Of a stretch of 64,000 nt of DNA, positions 31,976 through 41,335 are shown piece after piece. The stretch is from the NCBI GenBank assembly GCA_039029275.1, contig JBCCGL010000004.1, positions 186,001-250,000 on the forward strand. Reading direction: 5' to 3'. The number at the start of each line of letters is the position of its first letter. Within the stretch, counting starts at the first letter, position 1. Under the pieces are notes generated by a model that searched no databases, was not told the origin of the DNA, and worked only from the letters and a program-made list of their open reading frames with translations. A program made the translations under genes and the position numbers. This stretch comes from JBCCGL01 sp039029275. Its GTDB lineage: Bacteria > Pseudomonadota > Gammaproteobacteria > JBCCGL01.

Positions 31976-34792
31976 ATGTTCAAACCCATAGCCACCCGCC
32001 TGCTTTTGAGTGCAATCGCGCTGTGGCTGGTGTCGCTCGCATTTTTCTTTGCCACGAATGAGTTACCCGGTGATTTCGCCAGCGTCAACTCGACGCGCGA
32101 TACGTCGATTGAAGAACTGGATCAGGCGCGGCGCGAGCGCGATCTGTATCTGCCACTCGGCGCCCGTTACCGAATTTGGTTTTTGCAGGCAATACAGGGA
32201 GATTTCGGCCGCTCCTGGGCGTACGGCAGTGCAATCGCGCCGATTCTCAGCTACCGGCTGGGCAATACATTGATTTTGGCGATCGCCGTTGCCGCGCTCG
32301 CCCTCCCTGTCGCGCTGATGCTGGGGATATGGTCGGCTGTACGGCTGGATTCGCGCACCGACCGCAGCATTACCACGCTCTCGCTGGTGGGCGTTTCGAT
32401 TCCCGAGTTTGTACTGGCTTACACGCTGATGTATTTGATCACGGTCAAAGTGCAGCTTTTGCCCGCCTTCACCGCGTTCACACGCACGCTGCCGGCACTG
32501 GACTTTGTTATCGGTATTGCACTGCCGGTTTTGGTCTTAACGATCACCGCCGTTGCCCCGATTCTGCGTTTAACCCGCGCAAGCCTCATCAACGAGCTTG
32601 GCTCGCCCTACATCGAAATGGCACGAGCCAAAGGACTGCGCAACCACCGCGTTGTCATATCGCACGCGCTGCCTAACGCAATCGGCCCAATTGCACAGGC
32701 GATGGTGCTGAGCATCTCCAACATGCTGCTGGGCGTGGTCATCATCGAATACATATTCAACTATCCGGGCATCGGCCGGCTTATGGTCGATGCAGTGCGC
32801 TTTCGCGATGTACCGATGATGATGGCGTGCACGCTTGTATTTGCGGCGCTTTATATGCTGCTGAATATCAGCGCAGATACAATCGGTGTACTGAGCAACC
32901 CGCGCCTGCGCTTTCCACTGAGCTCGCGCAACGTCAGCTGGAGTGATTTCAGGCTCTCGCCGACAATGCGGATTGTCTGGATCTGTGGTGCGCTTGCGGT
33001 GATTTTGATAGCGGCGTACTTTCACTGGCGCGATCCAAACGTTGAGCGACCGGACGTTCAAATTGCGCAGGAAGAAAAATGGCCGCATTTGTTTCCACCT
33101 GCCACTGATACGCGCAGCGAACTAACTGTTGCCGACCTGCTGGATCTAAACGCCAAGTCCGTAACGCCACTGCACAACAGTCACTTTGTGAACGTCGGCG
33201 CGAGCGCATCTGCGTTAGAGGGATTTAACGGCGAGCTGCGAGTGCCGGCATTCAGCGTGCAACGCGGGCAAGCAGGACACAGCGAAAGCCACTACCCCTG
33301 GCAGTTTCCCGGTTTCCGACTGCGATTTAGCAGCGACGGCGAATATTTAATTCCACACCAGCGTGGCTTGCTCGGCGACGCTACTCGCAATCGGTGGAAG
33401 GTGATCCCCGGCCCCGGTCGAATCTGGTCCGAGGAGGCCGACCGTGGCTGGTCGCGTGCGGCCTTTCCATTCACATTGGTGCACGCGCACGGCAATGGTG
33501 CGCGCAACGGTGTCGCCGCGTTTGTGTATCGCGAGAAAAAGATTTCAAACCTGCGGGTTCAAATAGCGCAGGAATCCGCGCCCGGCGTGCGCATCGATGT
33601 CTGGGGGCAGGCCGATGTGTTTTATCTGCCGCGTTCGCGCAACGCCGACGATCAAGAAATCATCCACGCATTTCAGAACGAACGCGAAAACCGATTCAAC
33701 CCTGGCGCATGGGATGCGCTAAATGCTGATTCGCATGTGCTTGCTACATTCGACGGTCGGATCAAGCTGGATAAGATCGCGCAAAGTGCCTTACTAATTG
33801 ATGACACACTCTACGTTCGCACCTGTCGCACGCGTCTTGGCCCCTACCCGTTCTGTGACGAAATGCGACACTCCGTTTACTCCGTAAGTAAATCGCTCGG
33901 TGCGTTGATCGCAATGCTTTGGCTCGCGCAGGAATACGGCGAAACTGTTTTCGACGAAAAGGTCGTCGATTACCTTCCGCTAAACGCGCGACACAATGGA
34001 TGGCGCGATGTTACGTTTAGCGATGCGCTGAATATGGCAACGGGTATCGGCGATCTCGTCCCTTTTAATGTGCGAGATGAATACATCGAAGTCGACGGCA
34101 CGCGATTGGCCAGACAGATTTTCAACGCAGAAAAAATTGCCGACAAGCTCTGGTTGATGGGAGAGTTCGGTAACTACCCGTGGAAACCCGGCGACGTCTT
34201 TCGCTATCGAACGTCCGATACCATGCTGTTGGCCGCCGCGATGGACGCGTTTTTAAAATCGCGTGAGGGCAAAAATGCGCGCCTGTGGGACCGACTCAAC
34301 GAATCTGTATTCGAGCCGCTTGGTTTGCCTTCAATTCCTGTGCTGGAAACCTTCGAGCCGGACTCGCGATTCGCCATTCCGCGTCTTGGCGATGGCATGC
34401 TGTTAAGCGCGCACGAAGCCGCGAAACTTGCGCAATTGATACAAAACCACGGTGAACACAATGGGCGACAACTGTTGCATCGCGAACGCACAATGCGCGC
34501 ACTCTCGCAACGACCAGACGACGGCCTCCCGACCGGCGCGCACTACGCAGAAGGCGGTGAAGCGCGTTATCACATGAGTTTGTGGCGCGCGCCGCACAAG
34601 TCACAAGACGGCTGCCGCAAGGTTGTTCCGTACATGAGTGGCTACGGTGGCAACAGCATTTTATTGCTGCCGAATAACACGATTGCGCTGCGGTTTGCCG
34701 ACGGCGGCTACAACGATGCCGACACCTGGGATCACTGGGATATGCGAAACGCTGCCGACGCGATTAAGCCTTTTTGCGATGACGCTGGCTGA
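31976..34792 (+). CDS. Fusion of an OppB/DppB-type ABC permease and a class C beta-lactamase-like serine hydrolase
   Basis: One uninterrupted 938-codon frame. Residues 1-320 are a complete peptide-ABC permease of the OppB/DppB type: the FATNELPGD N-terminal loop, five or six helices, and an intact ATPase-docking EAA loop EMARAKGLRNHRVVISHALPNAI near residues 213-235 (EMARAKGL and HALPNAIGPI). The end of the permease, IGVLSNPRLRFP, is also canonical. A further helix (about 331-350) leads into a periplasmic region of some 590 residues. From about 600 to the end it is a serine hydrolase: S636-V-S-K639 is the SxxK motif, Y744 lies in YRTSD, and GYGG is near the C-terminus. No partner permease, ATPase or binding protein is nearby. 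Confidence 0.85.
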   Translation: MFKPIATRLLLSAIALWLVSLAFFFATNELPGDFASVNSTRDTSIEELDQARRERDLYLPLGARYRIWFLQAIQGDFGRSWAYGSAIAPILSYRLGNTLILAIAVAALALPVALMLGIWSAVRLDSRTDRSITTLSLVGVSIPEFVLAYTLMYLITVKVQLLPAFTAFTRTLPALDFVIGIALPVLVLTITAVAPILRLTRASLINELGSPYIEMARAKGLRNHRVVISHALPNAIGPIAQAMVLSISNMLLGVVIIEYIFNYPGIGRLMVDAVRFRDVPMMMACTLVFAALYMLLNISADTIGVLSNPRLRFPLSSRNVSWSDFRLSPTMRIVWICGALAVILIAAYFHWRDPNVERPDVQIAQEEKWPHLFPPATDTRSELTVADLLDLNAKSVTPLHNSHFVNVGASASALEGFNGELRVPAFSVQRGQAGHSESHYPWQFPGFRLRFSSDGEYLIPHQRGLLGDATRNRWKVIPGPGRIWSEEADRGWSRAAFPFTLVHAHGNGARNGVAAFVYREKKISNLRVQIAQESAPGVRIDVWGQADVFYLPRSRNADDQEIIHAFQNERENRFNPGAWDALNADSHVLATFDGRIKLDKIAQSALLIDDTLYVRTCRTRLGPYPFCDEMRHSVYSVSKSLGALIAMLWLAQEYGETVFDEKVVDYLPLNARHNGWRDVTFSDALNMATGIGDLVPFNVRDEYIEVDGTRLARQIFNAEKIADKLWLMGEFGNYPWKPGDVFRYRTSDTMLLAAAMDAFLKSREGKNARLWDRLNESVFEPLGLPSIPVLETFEPDSRFAIPRLGDGMLLSAHEAAKLAQLIQNHGEHNGRQLLHRERTMRALSQRPDDGLPTGAHYAEGGEARYHMSLWRAPHKSQDGCRKVVPYMSGYGGNSILLLPNNTIALRFADGGYNDADTWDHWDMRNAADAIKPFCDDAG

Positions 34793-34838
34793 GCAACCTG
34801 CTTTCGACTAGAGTCCACTTTTTGTTGGGCTAATCCCG

Positions 34839-35996
34839 ATGCCGAAAGATCAAAACACTCGCAATCTGATCGCCGCCTGTTCTGCCATCACCGTTTTCGG
34901 TCTCGCCTTTGGCATGAGCTACCCCTTGCTGTCGCTGATTCTTGAGAGTCGTGGCGTCTCAACGGAAATGATCGGCATTAACTCGGCGATGATGCCGATT
35001 GGCATTTTACTTTTTTCCACCGTTATCCCGATTGCGTCGCGTCGCTTCGGGTCGCGCAACGTGGCAATTACCGCCGCCATCGTCACAGCAATCATCTTCC
35101 TCTCGTACAAAACCTTTGACTCACTGGAAGCCTGGTTTCTGATTCGGCTACTGCAAGGGATGTCGATCTCGACCTTGTTTGTGTTGAGCGAAGCGTGGAT
35201 TGTTGGCTTCGCCGGTAGTGAAAATCGCGGCAAGATTGTGGCGATATATTCCAGCGTCTTGTCAGCAAGCTTTGGCGCTGGCCCTGCGCTGGTCGGCTGG
35301 ATCGGCATTGAAGGCTGGGCGCCATTTGTAATTGGAGCTGTGGTCATCGCGCTGGGCGTGATCCCTCTGTCATGGGTGCGCGTCGAGCAAACCGAAGACC
35401 CGGAAGAAAAATCGGCGTCGGGATTTTTTGCGTTCGCGCCCAAAGCACCCATGCTGCTCGCGGCAGTGGGTGCGTTCGGCATCCTCGATGCAGCCACGCT
35501 CTCACTGCTACCGGTTTACGGCATCCAAACCGGACTGAGCGTCTCGGCCTCGGCGAACGCACTGACCTGTCTGATCATCGGTAACGTGATCCTGCAGTTT
35601 CCCATCGGCTGGCTGGCAGACAAGTTCCCGCATCGGCTCGTGCTGGCGGGCTGCGCGTCGATCACCGCACTCGGCATGTTTGCATTGCCGTGGGTCATGG
35701 CCACGGTCTGGATGTGGCCGTTACTCATTCTCATCGGTGCCACCGGCTACGGGGTTTACACCGTTTCGTTAACATCGCTCGGTGATCGATTCAGCGGCGA
35801 CGAATTAATCAGTGGCTCGGCCGCTTTTGCGGTAATGTGGGGCGTTGGCGCGCTGCTCGGTTCGGTCTCAGGTGGCTGGTCAATGTCGGCATTTGGCAGT
35901 CACGGCCTGCCCGTTCATTTAGCTGTGATTTACTTAATGCTGGTAATCGGGCTACTGGCGCGCGGATTTCACCTGGCCAAGCAAAAAACGGATTAA
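34839..35996 (+). CDS. MFS transporter (YcaD-like)
   Basis: Major facilitator superfamily protein of 385 aa with twelve predicted helices. The inter-helix 2-3 region reads VIPIASRRFGSRNVAI, with the basic R-x-G-x-R/K loop typical of MFS, and the second half repeats it at GWLADKFPHRLVLAG. The overall length and the sequence GLAFGMSYPLLSLILESRG match the YcaD/DHA1-like group. The substrate is unknown. The gene starts 46 bp after the permease-hydrolase fusion and 18 bp before the aldolase, so the four plus-strand genes may form one operon. Confidence 0.9.
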   Translation: MPKDQNTRNLIAACSAITVFGLAFGMSYPLLSLILESRGVSTEMIGINSAMMPIGILLFSTVIPIASRRFGSRNVAITAAIVTAIIFLSYKTFDSLEAWFLIRLLQGMSISTLFVLSEAWIVGFAGSENRGKIVAIYSSVLSASFGAGPALVGWIGIEGWAPFVIGAVVIALGVIPLSWVRVEQTEDPEEKSASGFFAFAPKAPMLLAAVGAFGILDAATLSLLPVYGIQTGLSVSASANALTCLIIGNVILQFPIGWLADKFPHRLVLAGCASITALGMFALPWVMATVWMWPLLILIGATGYGVYTVSLTSLGDRFSGDELISGSAAFAVMWGVGALLGSVSGGWSMSAFGSHGLPVHLAVIYLMLVIGLLARGFHLAKQKTD

Positions 35997-36014
35997 GACA
36001 ATGCGGGAAACACC

Positions 36015-36761
36015 ATGAGTTTTAAACAACGTTTGCAATCCGGCGAAAGTCTCAGCGGCACGATGGTGACGCTGGCGTCCCCCGAGGTTGCAGAGATGTT
36101 GTCGCTATGCGATTTTGACTGGCTCTTTCTCGACGGCGAGCACGCGCCGCTTGCGCCGCTCGGTTGGCAGCGTGTGATCCAGGCCACCGGCGGGCGCTGC
36201 GCCAATCTGCTGCGCGTGCCAGAGTCGACTGAAGCCGCGATGAAACAGGCACTCGATATCGGCACCGACGGGGTGATTGTCCCAAACGTAAAAACGGCAG
36301 ATCTGGCGAAGCAGATCGTCGACTGGTGCAAGTATCCGCCTCGCGGATCACGCGGCGTCGGGCTTGCACGCGCGCACGGCTACGGCCTCGGCTTTGCCGA
36401 ATATGTTCAAAGCGCGAACGATGACACATTGGTCGTGATTCAGGCCGAGCATATCGACGCGGTAAACAATATTGAAGATATCGTCAAAGTTAACGGTATC
36501 GATTGCGTGTTTATAGGCCCGTACGATCTATCTGCGAGTATGGGCAAAATGGGAGAAGTGGATGATCCCGACGTTATCGCTGCGATCGATCATGTGGCAG
36601 CGACCTGCAAATCAAAAAACATTTCACTCGGTTATTTCGGGGTTGATGCAAACGCTGTTCGAGTTTATCGAGATAAAGGCTTTAGTTTAATTTGCGCAGG
36701 CACTGACGCAGGATTACTTACAGGCGCGGCAATGCAACTGCGTGAGTCTTTAAACAGTTAA
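36015..36761 (+). CDS. HpcH/HpaI family aldolase
   Basis: Class II pyruvate aldolase of 248 aa. Family motifs are clear: FDWLFLDGEHAPL (metal and substrate region), RVPESTEAAMKQALDIGTDGVIVPNV, and FIGPYDLSASMGKMG. The metal ligands would be the Glu of VIQAEHIDAVNNI and the Asp of GPYDLSAS. Such enzymes cleave 4-hydroxy-2-oxo acids to pyruvate and an aldehyde in aromatic or sugar acid breakdown. The precise substrate cannot be read from sequence. It lies between the MFS gene and a YciI-like gene and is likely co-transcribed with both. Confidence 0.92.
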   Translation: MSFKQRLQSGESLSGTMVTLASPEVAEMLSLCDFDWLFLDGEHAPLAPLGWQRVIQATGGRCANLLRVPESTEAAMKQALDIGTDGVIVPNVKTADLAKQIVDWCKYPPRGSRGVGLARAHGYGLGFAEYVQSANDDTLVVIQAEHIDAVNNIEDIVKVNGIDCVFIGPYDLSASMGKMGEVDDPDVIAAIDHVAATCKSKNISLGYFGVDANAVRVYRDKGFSLICAGTDAGLLTGAAMQLRESLNS

Positions 36762-36774
36762 GGAGAAAATTAAA

Positions 36775-37092
36775 ATGCCACAATTTGCATTCGTTTATAT
36801 CGGAGGCGACCACCCGTCGTCTCCCGAAGAGGGCCAAAAACACTTTGCCAAATATCAGGAATGGCTTGGCTCACTTGGCGAGGCGGCAATCAGCCCAATG
36901 AACCCGCTCAAGGATTCGCAGACAATTTCACCCAGCGGTGACGTAACCGAAGGCAGCAGCGTCGGTATGTCCGGCTACACAATCGTCGAAGCCGGGTCTC
37001 TCGACGCTGCAGTGGAAATGGCAAAAGCGTGTCCGTTCCTGGAGATAAACGGCACTCTCGAAGTATCGGAAATAATTCAAATGCCGGGTTGA
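36775..37092 (+). CDS. YciI-like / DGPF-domain small protein
   Basis: A 105-aa protein of the YCII-related, ferredoxin-like fold family, with a strong AGGAG site 8 bases before the ATG. The FAFVYIGGDHPSSPEEGQKHFAKYQEWL N-terminus and the VEAGSLDAAVEMAKACPFLE segment match the family; the central His/Asp pair usual in YciI is not obvious. Members of unknown function often accompany sigma factors or catabolic enzymes. Here it closes the run MFS, aldolase, YciI. No recognisable terminator follows in the 149 bp before the convergent dehydrogenase gene. Confidence 0.82.
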   Translation: MPQFAFVYIGGDHPSSPEEGQKHFAKYQEWLGSLGEAAISPMNPLKDSQTISPSGDVTEGSSVGMSGYTIVEAGSLDAAVEMAKACPFLEINGTLEVSEIIQMPG

Positions 37093-37241
37093 GCCTGATC
37101 AAAAGTTGTGGCCTCAACGCTTGAAAAATTCTCCAGTGATGCAGGCAAATTTTTGACCAGAGACGCAATGCATGTCGATGATATTTGGCCGTTTGAAGCG
37201 GGTAATTTGTTTGCCCCGATCGCCTGACAGTCTTTTCGTAA

Positions 37242-38204
37242 TTACGACGCGACAAACCCCAGATTTTTATCGACAACATTTTCCAACGCGTCACCCCTGA
37301 CGTACCGCTGCAAGTTGTCGAGAAACTGCGTCAGCATATCGGCTTCAAATTCGGTGTAGTCGCCGGAGATATGCGGTGACAAAAACAGATTGGGTGCGTT
37401 CCATAGTTCGCTGCTCTGCGGCAGCGGTTCTTCGCGGAATACGTCGATCATCGCTCCGGCAATGGATTCAGATTTTAAGGCGTGTACGAGCGCGCCTTCG
37501 TCCTGCGCACGGCCGCGACCGATGTTGATAAAACGCGCGTGCGCTTGCATCGCGGCAAAAAAATCGGCAGTAAAAAAATCATCCGACTCGCTTGTCGAAG
37601 GCAATACACCGACAATCCAGTCAACCTCACCCGCTATTTGCAAAGCATCGGCGTTCGAGCGCACCGTACCAAATTGTTCATCAGTGCGTTCAGTGCGCCC
37701 CACACCAATAACCTCAACACCAACTGCGGCAAGCAGCCGTGCAACTTCGCGCCCGATACTGCCGACGCCGAAAACAGCGGCGCGTTGCCCAAGCAGCCTG
37801 TTGCTCATCGTGTACTGCCAGCGCGACTCGCTTTGCGCGGTAATGGTTCCGCGAAACTTTTTGACTTCGAACAACATGTAGCCAAGTACGTATTCGGCCA
37901 TCGCGCGATCAAAAACACCGCGCGCGTTGGTCAACACAACATCGCTTGACGCAAGTTCAGGAAACAACACAGCGTCGACCCCCGCACCGCACCAGTGAAT
38001 CCATTTCAATTGGTTTGCGTGTGGCCATGCCTGCTGCAACTGCTTGCCGCGAAAATTCCATCCGAGCAGAACATCTGCGCCGGGTAAGTGGCGCTCGAGC
38101 GATTCCTGGTCGGGCGCAAAACACACTTCTCCGGGAATTGAAGAAGAATCAAAGTCAGGCAAGTCAGACGCGGACTCGGCACCGTTTATAACAAGTTTCA
38201 TCAA
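37242..38204 (-). CDS. D-2-hydroxyacid dehydrogenase
   Basis: NAD(P)-dependent D-isomer 2-hydroxyacid dehydrogenase of 320 aa. Nucleotide motif GVGSIGREVARLLAAVG is intact. The catalytic trio is visible: Arg in INIGRGRAQDE, Glu in VFREEPLP and His in LFLSPHISGDY. It resembles GhrA-like glyoxylate/hydroxypyruvate reductases. It reduces 2-keto acids or oxidises D-2-hydroxyacids in the cytoplasm; the substrate is unknown. It follows the SLC13 permease by 115 bp in the same direction and faces the aldolase group, so a shared organic-acid role is possible but unproven. Confidence 0.9.
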   Translation of the reverse strand: MMKLVINGAESASDLPDFDSSSIPGEVCFAPDQESLERHLPGADVLLGWNFRGKQLQQAWPHANQLKWIHWCGAGVDAVLFPELASSDVVLTNARGVFDRAMAEYVLGYMLFEVKKFRGTITAQSESRWQYTMSNRLLGQRAAVFGVGSIGREVARLLAAVGVEVIGVGRTERTDEQFGTVRSNADALQIAGEVDWIVGVLPSTSESDDFFTADFFAAMQAHARFINIGRGRAQDEGALVHALKSESIAGAMIDVFREEPLPQSSELWNAPNLFLSPHISGDYTEFEADMLTQFLDNLQRYVRGDALENVVDKNLGFVAS

Positions 38205-38319
38205 CTCATAACCAACTGGACAATATCAAGGCAGCGTGGCACAACTTCGTGCAAACGATCAAGCTTCGCGAGTAATTGAAAAACCTTTTGTAGACTGCGG
38301 AAAGATTTTCAACGACTCG

Positions 38320-40095
38320 CTACAGCGGCCAAAAATAAACGATACTGGGAATCGACACCGCAATCACGATCACCTCCAGCGGCAACCCCATGCGCCAGTA
38401 GTCGCCAAACCGGTAACCGCCCGGCCCCATGATCAGCGTATTGTTTTTATGTCCGATTGGCGTGAGAAACGCGCACGACGCCGCCACCGCGACGGCCATC
38501 AAAAAGGGGTCGGCGTTAACACCCAGGCGCGTTGCGATGTCTACCGCAATCGGCGCCGCAATGATCGCGGTAGCCGTATTATTGAGCACATCGGACAGGG
38601 TCATGGTGACGACCATCAATATGGTGAGCACGACGATTGGCCCGTAACCGTCGGCCATGGATAAAATCCCTTGTGCCAGCAGCGCGGTACCGCCAGAGGC
38701 TTCCAGCGCCGCGCCGATTGGGATCATCGAACCGAGCAATACGATCACCGGCCATTCGATGCTGGTGTACAGCTCGCGCAAGGGCACGATGTTAAACGCA
38801 ACCATCGCGATGCAAACCAGCCCAAGCGCTTCCGCCAGATTCAGCAGCCCGAAGCTTGCGGCGAGGATTGCGACGGCAAAACTGGTGACCGCGATTCCTG
38901 CCTTGTTGCGCTGGAGCACGCGCAAATCGTCAACTTGAAGTGGCAAGCCGCCGATCCAGCTCGCGACCTCGGGCAGGCGCTCCGGAGGCCCCAGCAAGAG
39001 CAGCACGTCGCCCGCCTGAATCGGTAAGCGGCGCACGCGATCGCGAAACTGTTTCCCCGCGCGCGACACGCCCAGCAAAGTGATGCCGTGGCGATAGAGC
39101 AATTTCAGATCCATCGCCGAGCGCCCTTCAATGCGCGCGCCCTGGGTGACAACAACCTCGGTGACCGCAACGCCTTCACCGGTCAGGCTCTCGTGCCGCT
39201 CGGCGCCGACGTATTCCAATCCGTTCGCGCCGACGAACGTATCAATGCCCGATGCCTTTGCCTGGAGCACCAGAATGTCGCCTGCGCGAACAACATGGCG
39301 GCGCGCCTGTCCCGGCAATCGGCGGTGGTGTCGCACCAGCCCAGCTATAACCAGATCCGCCTCTTCGGCGATGTCGTCGAGGTCGCGAACCTGCTTGCCA
39401 AGCATCGACGATTTTTCGCCCACCATGACCTCGACCACGTACTCGTCAATTTGCGCGCTTTGCTTACCGGCCCCGCCTCGATCATCGACAGTCGGGATCA
39501 ATCGCCAACCGACCAGGGCAATGAACAACACACCGACAACCGCCGCGGTCAAACCAACCGGCGCGAAATCAAACATCGTGAACGCCTCACCGAGCGCCTG
39601 TTCGCGAAAGCTGGCGATGATGATGTTGGGAGGCGTACCAATGAGCGTAATCAATCCGCCCAGTATCGATGCAAAGGAGAGCGGCATCAGGCTCAGCGCG
39701 ACGCTGCGCTTGGCCTTGGCGGCGGCTTGAATATCAACGGGCATCAGCAGCGCGAGCGCGGCGACGTTGTTCATCACCGCTGAGAGTCCGGCAGCGACAA
39801 CTGACATCATGCCAATATGCGCAAACAGTGACCTGCCGGTTTTGCACACGAACTGCGCTATCCATTCGATAGCACCGGAGTTGGATAGCCCTCGGCTGAC
39901 CACGAGCACCAGCGCGATGATGACGGTTGCGTGGTGACCAAACCCGCTAAACGCGTTCTCGTGCGGGACGACGCCAACCACCACCGCCGCCATCAGCGCA
40001 CCAAAGGCGATGAGGTCGTAACGCACACGCCCCCAGATCAGCAACCCGAACACAACGCCAAGCAGGGCAAACAAAGTGATTTGATCGGCGCTCAC
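38320..40095 (-). CDS. SLC13-family permease with two TrkA-C domains
   Basis: Large inner-membrane protein of 591 aa. Two blocks of helices (residues about 1-205 and 395-591) surround a cytoplasmic region with two RCK_C/TrkA-C domains: EVMVGEKSSMLGKQVRDL through DILVLQAKASG, and EVVVTQGARIEGRSAMDL through DVLLLLGPPERL. Membrane signatures include LIGTPPNIIIASFREQ and LTPIGHKNNTLIMGPGGYRFGDYW, typical of the DASS/SLC13 anion:Na+ symporters. Members carry sulfate or dicarboxylates. The ATP/nucleotide-sensing role of the TrkA-C domains is inferred from homologues. A LysR gene lies 52 bp upstream in the same direction. Confidence 0.93.
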   Translation of the reverse strand: MSADQITLFALLGVVFGLLIWGRVRYDLIAFGALMAAVVVGVVPHENAFSGFGHHATVIIALVLVVSRGLSNSGAIEWIAQFVCKTGRSLFAHIGMMSVVAAGLSAVMNNVAALALLMPVDIQAAAKAKRSVALSLMPLSFASILGGLITLIGTPPNIIIASFREQALGEAFTMFDFAPVGLTAAVVGVLFIALVGWRLIPTVDDRGGAGKQSAQIDEYVVEVMVGEKSSMLGKQVRDLDDIAEEADLVIAGLVRHHRRLPGQARRHVVRAGDILVLQAKASGIDTFVGANGLEYVGAERHESLTGEGVAVTEVVVTQGARIEGRSAMDLKLLYRHGITLLGVSRAGKQFRDRVRRLPIQAGDVLLLLGPPERLPEVASWIGGLPLQVDDLRVLQRNKAGIAVTSFAVAILAASFGLLNLAEALGLVCIAMVAFNIVPLRELYTSIEWPVIVLLGSMIPIGAALEASGGTALLAQGILSMADGYGPIVVLTILMVVTMTLSDVLNNTATAIIAAPIAVDIATRLGVNADPFLMAVAVAASCAFLTPIGHKNNTLIMGPGGYRFGDYWRMGLPLEVIVIAVSIPSIVYFWPL

Positions 40096-40147
40096 GCGGT
40101 TGTCCTTCTATCCTGATTTGCAAAAAACGAGCAGAAAATCCGACGAT

Positions 40148-41107
40148 CTAAAACGAAATCGAGGTCTGCTGCTCTGTCTGACCCAGCGCCATGTCGTCGA
40201 ATTCGCGCTGCGAAATGGCCGATTCGTCTGCCAGCCAATGGCGAAAGGCGGCAATGTCGGGCTCATTCTCGCGGCCCGGTGTGCACGCAAAGTAATAAGA
40301 GACGGGCGAACGACTGATAACGTTGGGGAACATATTAACCAGTCGACCGGCGACGAGATCCTCGAGCACGTGCGCGCTGCGCGCCAGCGCCACACCCTGA
40401 TGGTCAATTGCCGCCTGCACCGCCAGCGCGGTACCCGGAAACTTCGCGCCATGCGCCATCAGGGTCAGTTCAATGCCTGCGTCTTTGAACCAGTCCTTCC
40501 AGCGCGGACAAATATCCACCGCGCTGCGGCGCAGTAATGGATACTCAAGCAAGTCTTCCGGTGAGCCGGGTTTGCCGTTGTCTTCCAGAAACTGGGGGCT
40601 GCACACCGGAAACACGTACTCACTCAGCAACAGTTCGTGATAGACGTTATCCCAGTCGCCGCGCCCCAGACGAATTCCGACATCGGCATTGGCCAGACTC
40701 AGGTCGACGAGGTCTTCGCTGGTTGAGAGCCAGACGTCAACATCGGGCCGCCGTTTGTTGAAATGTCCGAGTCGCGGCACCAGCCATTTAAACGCGAATG
40801 ACTGCAGCAAAGTGACGCGCAAGGCGGTCCCGCTTTCGCGCTCCTGAAGGTTTTCGACAGTTGAGGAAACCTTCACAATAAAATCACGAATGATCGGGCT
40901 GATAATCTGTCCCGCTTCGGTTAAAACCAGCTGCCGGCCACGGCGCTCGAAAAGCTTCAGATCCCATAACTCCTCGGCGTGGCGTATCTGATGGCTTATT
41001 GCGCTCTGCGTCACAAAAAGCTCTTCTGCCGCACGGGTGTAACTAAGGTGCCGACTGGCCGACTCCAGCGCCCGTAGCGCAGCGATAGGGGGGATTCTTA
41101 CAGGCAT
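40148..41107 (-). CDS. LysR-type regulator, GcvA-like
   Basis: LTTR of 319 aa with a GcvA-like N-terminus (PPIAALRALESASRHLSYTRAAEELFVTQSAISHQI); the parts ALRALESASRHLSYTRAAEEL and QSAISHQIR are diagnostic, and the DNA-binding domain covers residues about 5-65. The effector-binding domain is complete. It is divergent from the tiny peptide/DUF1127 unit and upstream of the SLC13 gene, so either could be a target. A candidate operator, ATGA-N8-TCAT, lies 10 bp before its start codon. Confidence 0.9.
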   Translation of the reverse strand: MPVRIPPIAALRALESASRHLSYTRAAEELFVTQSAISHQIRHAEELWDLKLFERRGRQLVLTEAGQIISPIIRDFIVKVSSTVENLQERESGTALRVTLLQSFAFKWLVPRLGHFNKRRPDVDVWLSTSEDLVDLSLANADVGIRLGRGDWDNVYHELLLSEYVFPVCSPQFLEDNGKPGSPEDLLEYPLLRRSAVDICPRWKDWFKDAGIELTLMAHGAKFPGTALAVQAAIDHQGVALARSAHVLEDLVAGRLVNMFPNVISRSPVSYYFACTPGRENEPDIAAFRHWLADESAISQREFDDMALGQTEQQTSISF

Positions 41108-41116
41108 AGCTTTACC

Positions 41117-41135
41117 ATGAGTATTTATTCATGAA
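41117..41135. promoter_or_regulatory. Overlapping dyads in the LysR / DUF1127 divergent region
   Basis: ATGA-GTATTTAT-TCAT (41117-41132) is an interrupted inverted repeat of the T-N11-A class used by LysR regulators, and it overlaps the palindrome TTCATGAA (41128-41135). It sits between the LysR start (41107) and the plus-strand small ORFs. An autoregulatory site is the simplest reading; binding is inference. Confidence 0.35.
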
Positions 41136-41237
41136 TTGTATGAAAAACTTTCCTTTGAAACCAGCCCAATTCGGTCCTATTATCCTTCCATCGAAACGCT
41201 GCAGCCAAACCCGGATCGCAGCTGAAAGAGACAGTAT

Positions 41238-41324
41238 ATGTTGAACGAAATTTTTATTCGAACCGGCGTTGCCTACTTAGGCAGCATGATTGTTTTGACC
41301 ACACTGCTTGCAGTGTTTAACTAG
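41238..41324 (+). CDS. 28-residue hydrophobic peptide
   Basis: A short frame, ATG 41238 to TAG 41322-41324, encoding 28 residues: a polar N-terminus MLNEIFIRTG and then about 16 hydrophobic residues (AYLGSMIVLTTLLAVF) that could span or associate with the membrane. A purine-rich GAAAGAGA stretch precedes it. Its stop codon overlaps the AGGAG Shine-Dalgarno of the DUF1127 gene (41323-41327), so the two would be translationally coupled. No family is known to me; the arrangement argues for a real small protein or a leader peptide. Confidence 0.5.
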   Translation: MLNEIFIRTGVAYLGSMIVLTTLLAVFN

Positions 41325-41335
41325 GAGTAGCGACT

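Noticed and set aside
37093..37241. Bidirectional terminator between convergent YciI-like and 2-hydroxyacid dehydrogenase genes
   Set aside because: No stem followed by a T-run could be found in either direction.
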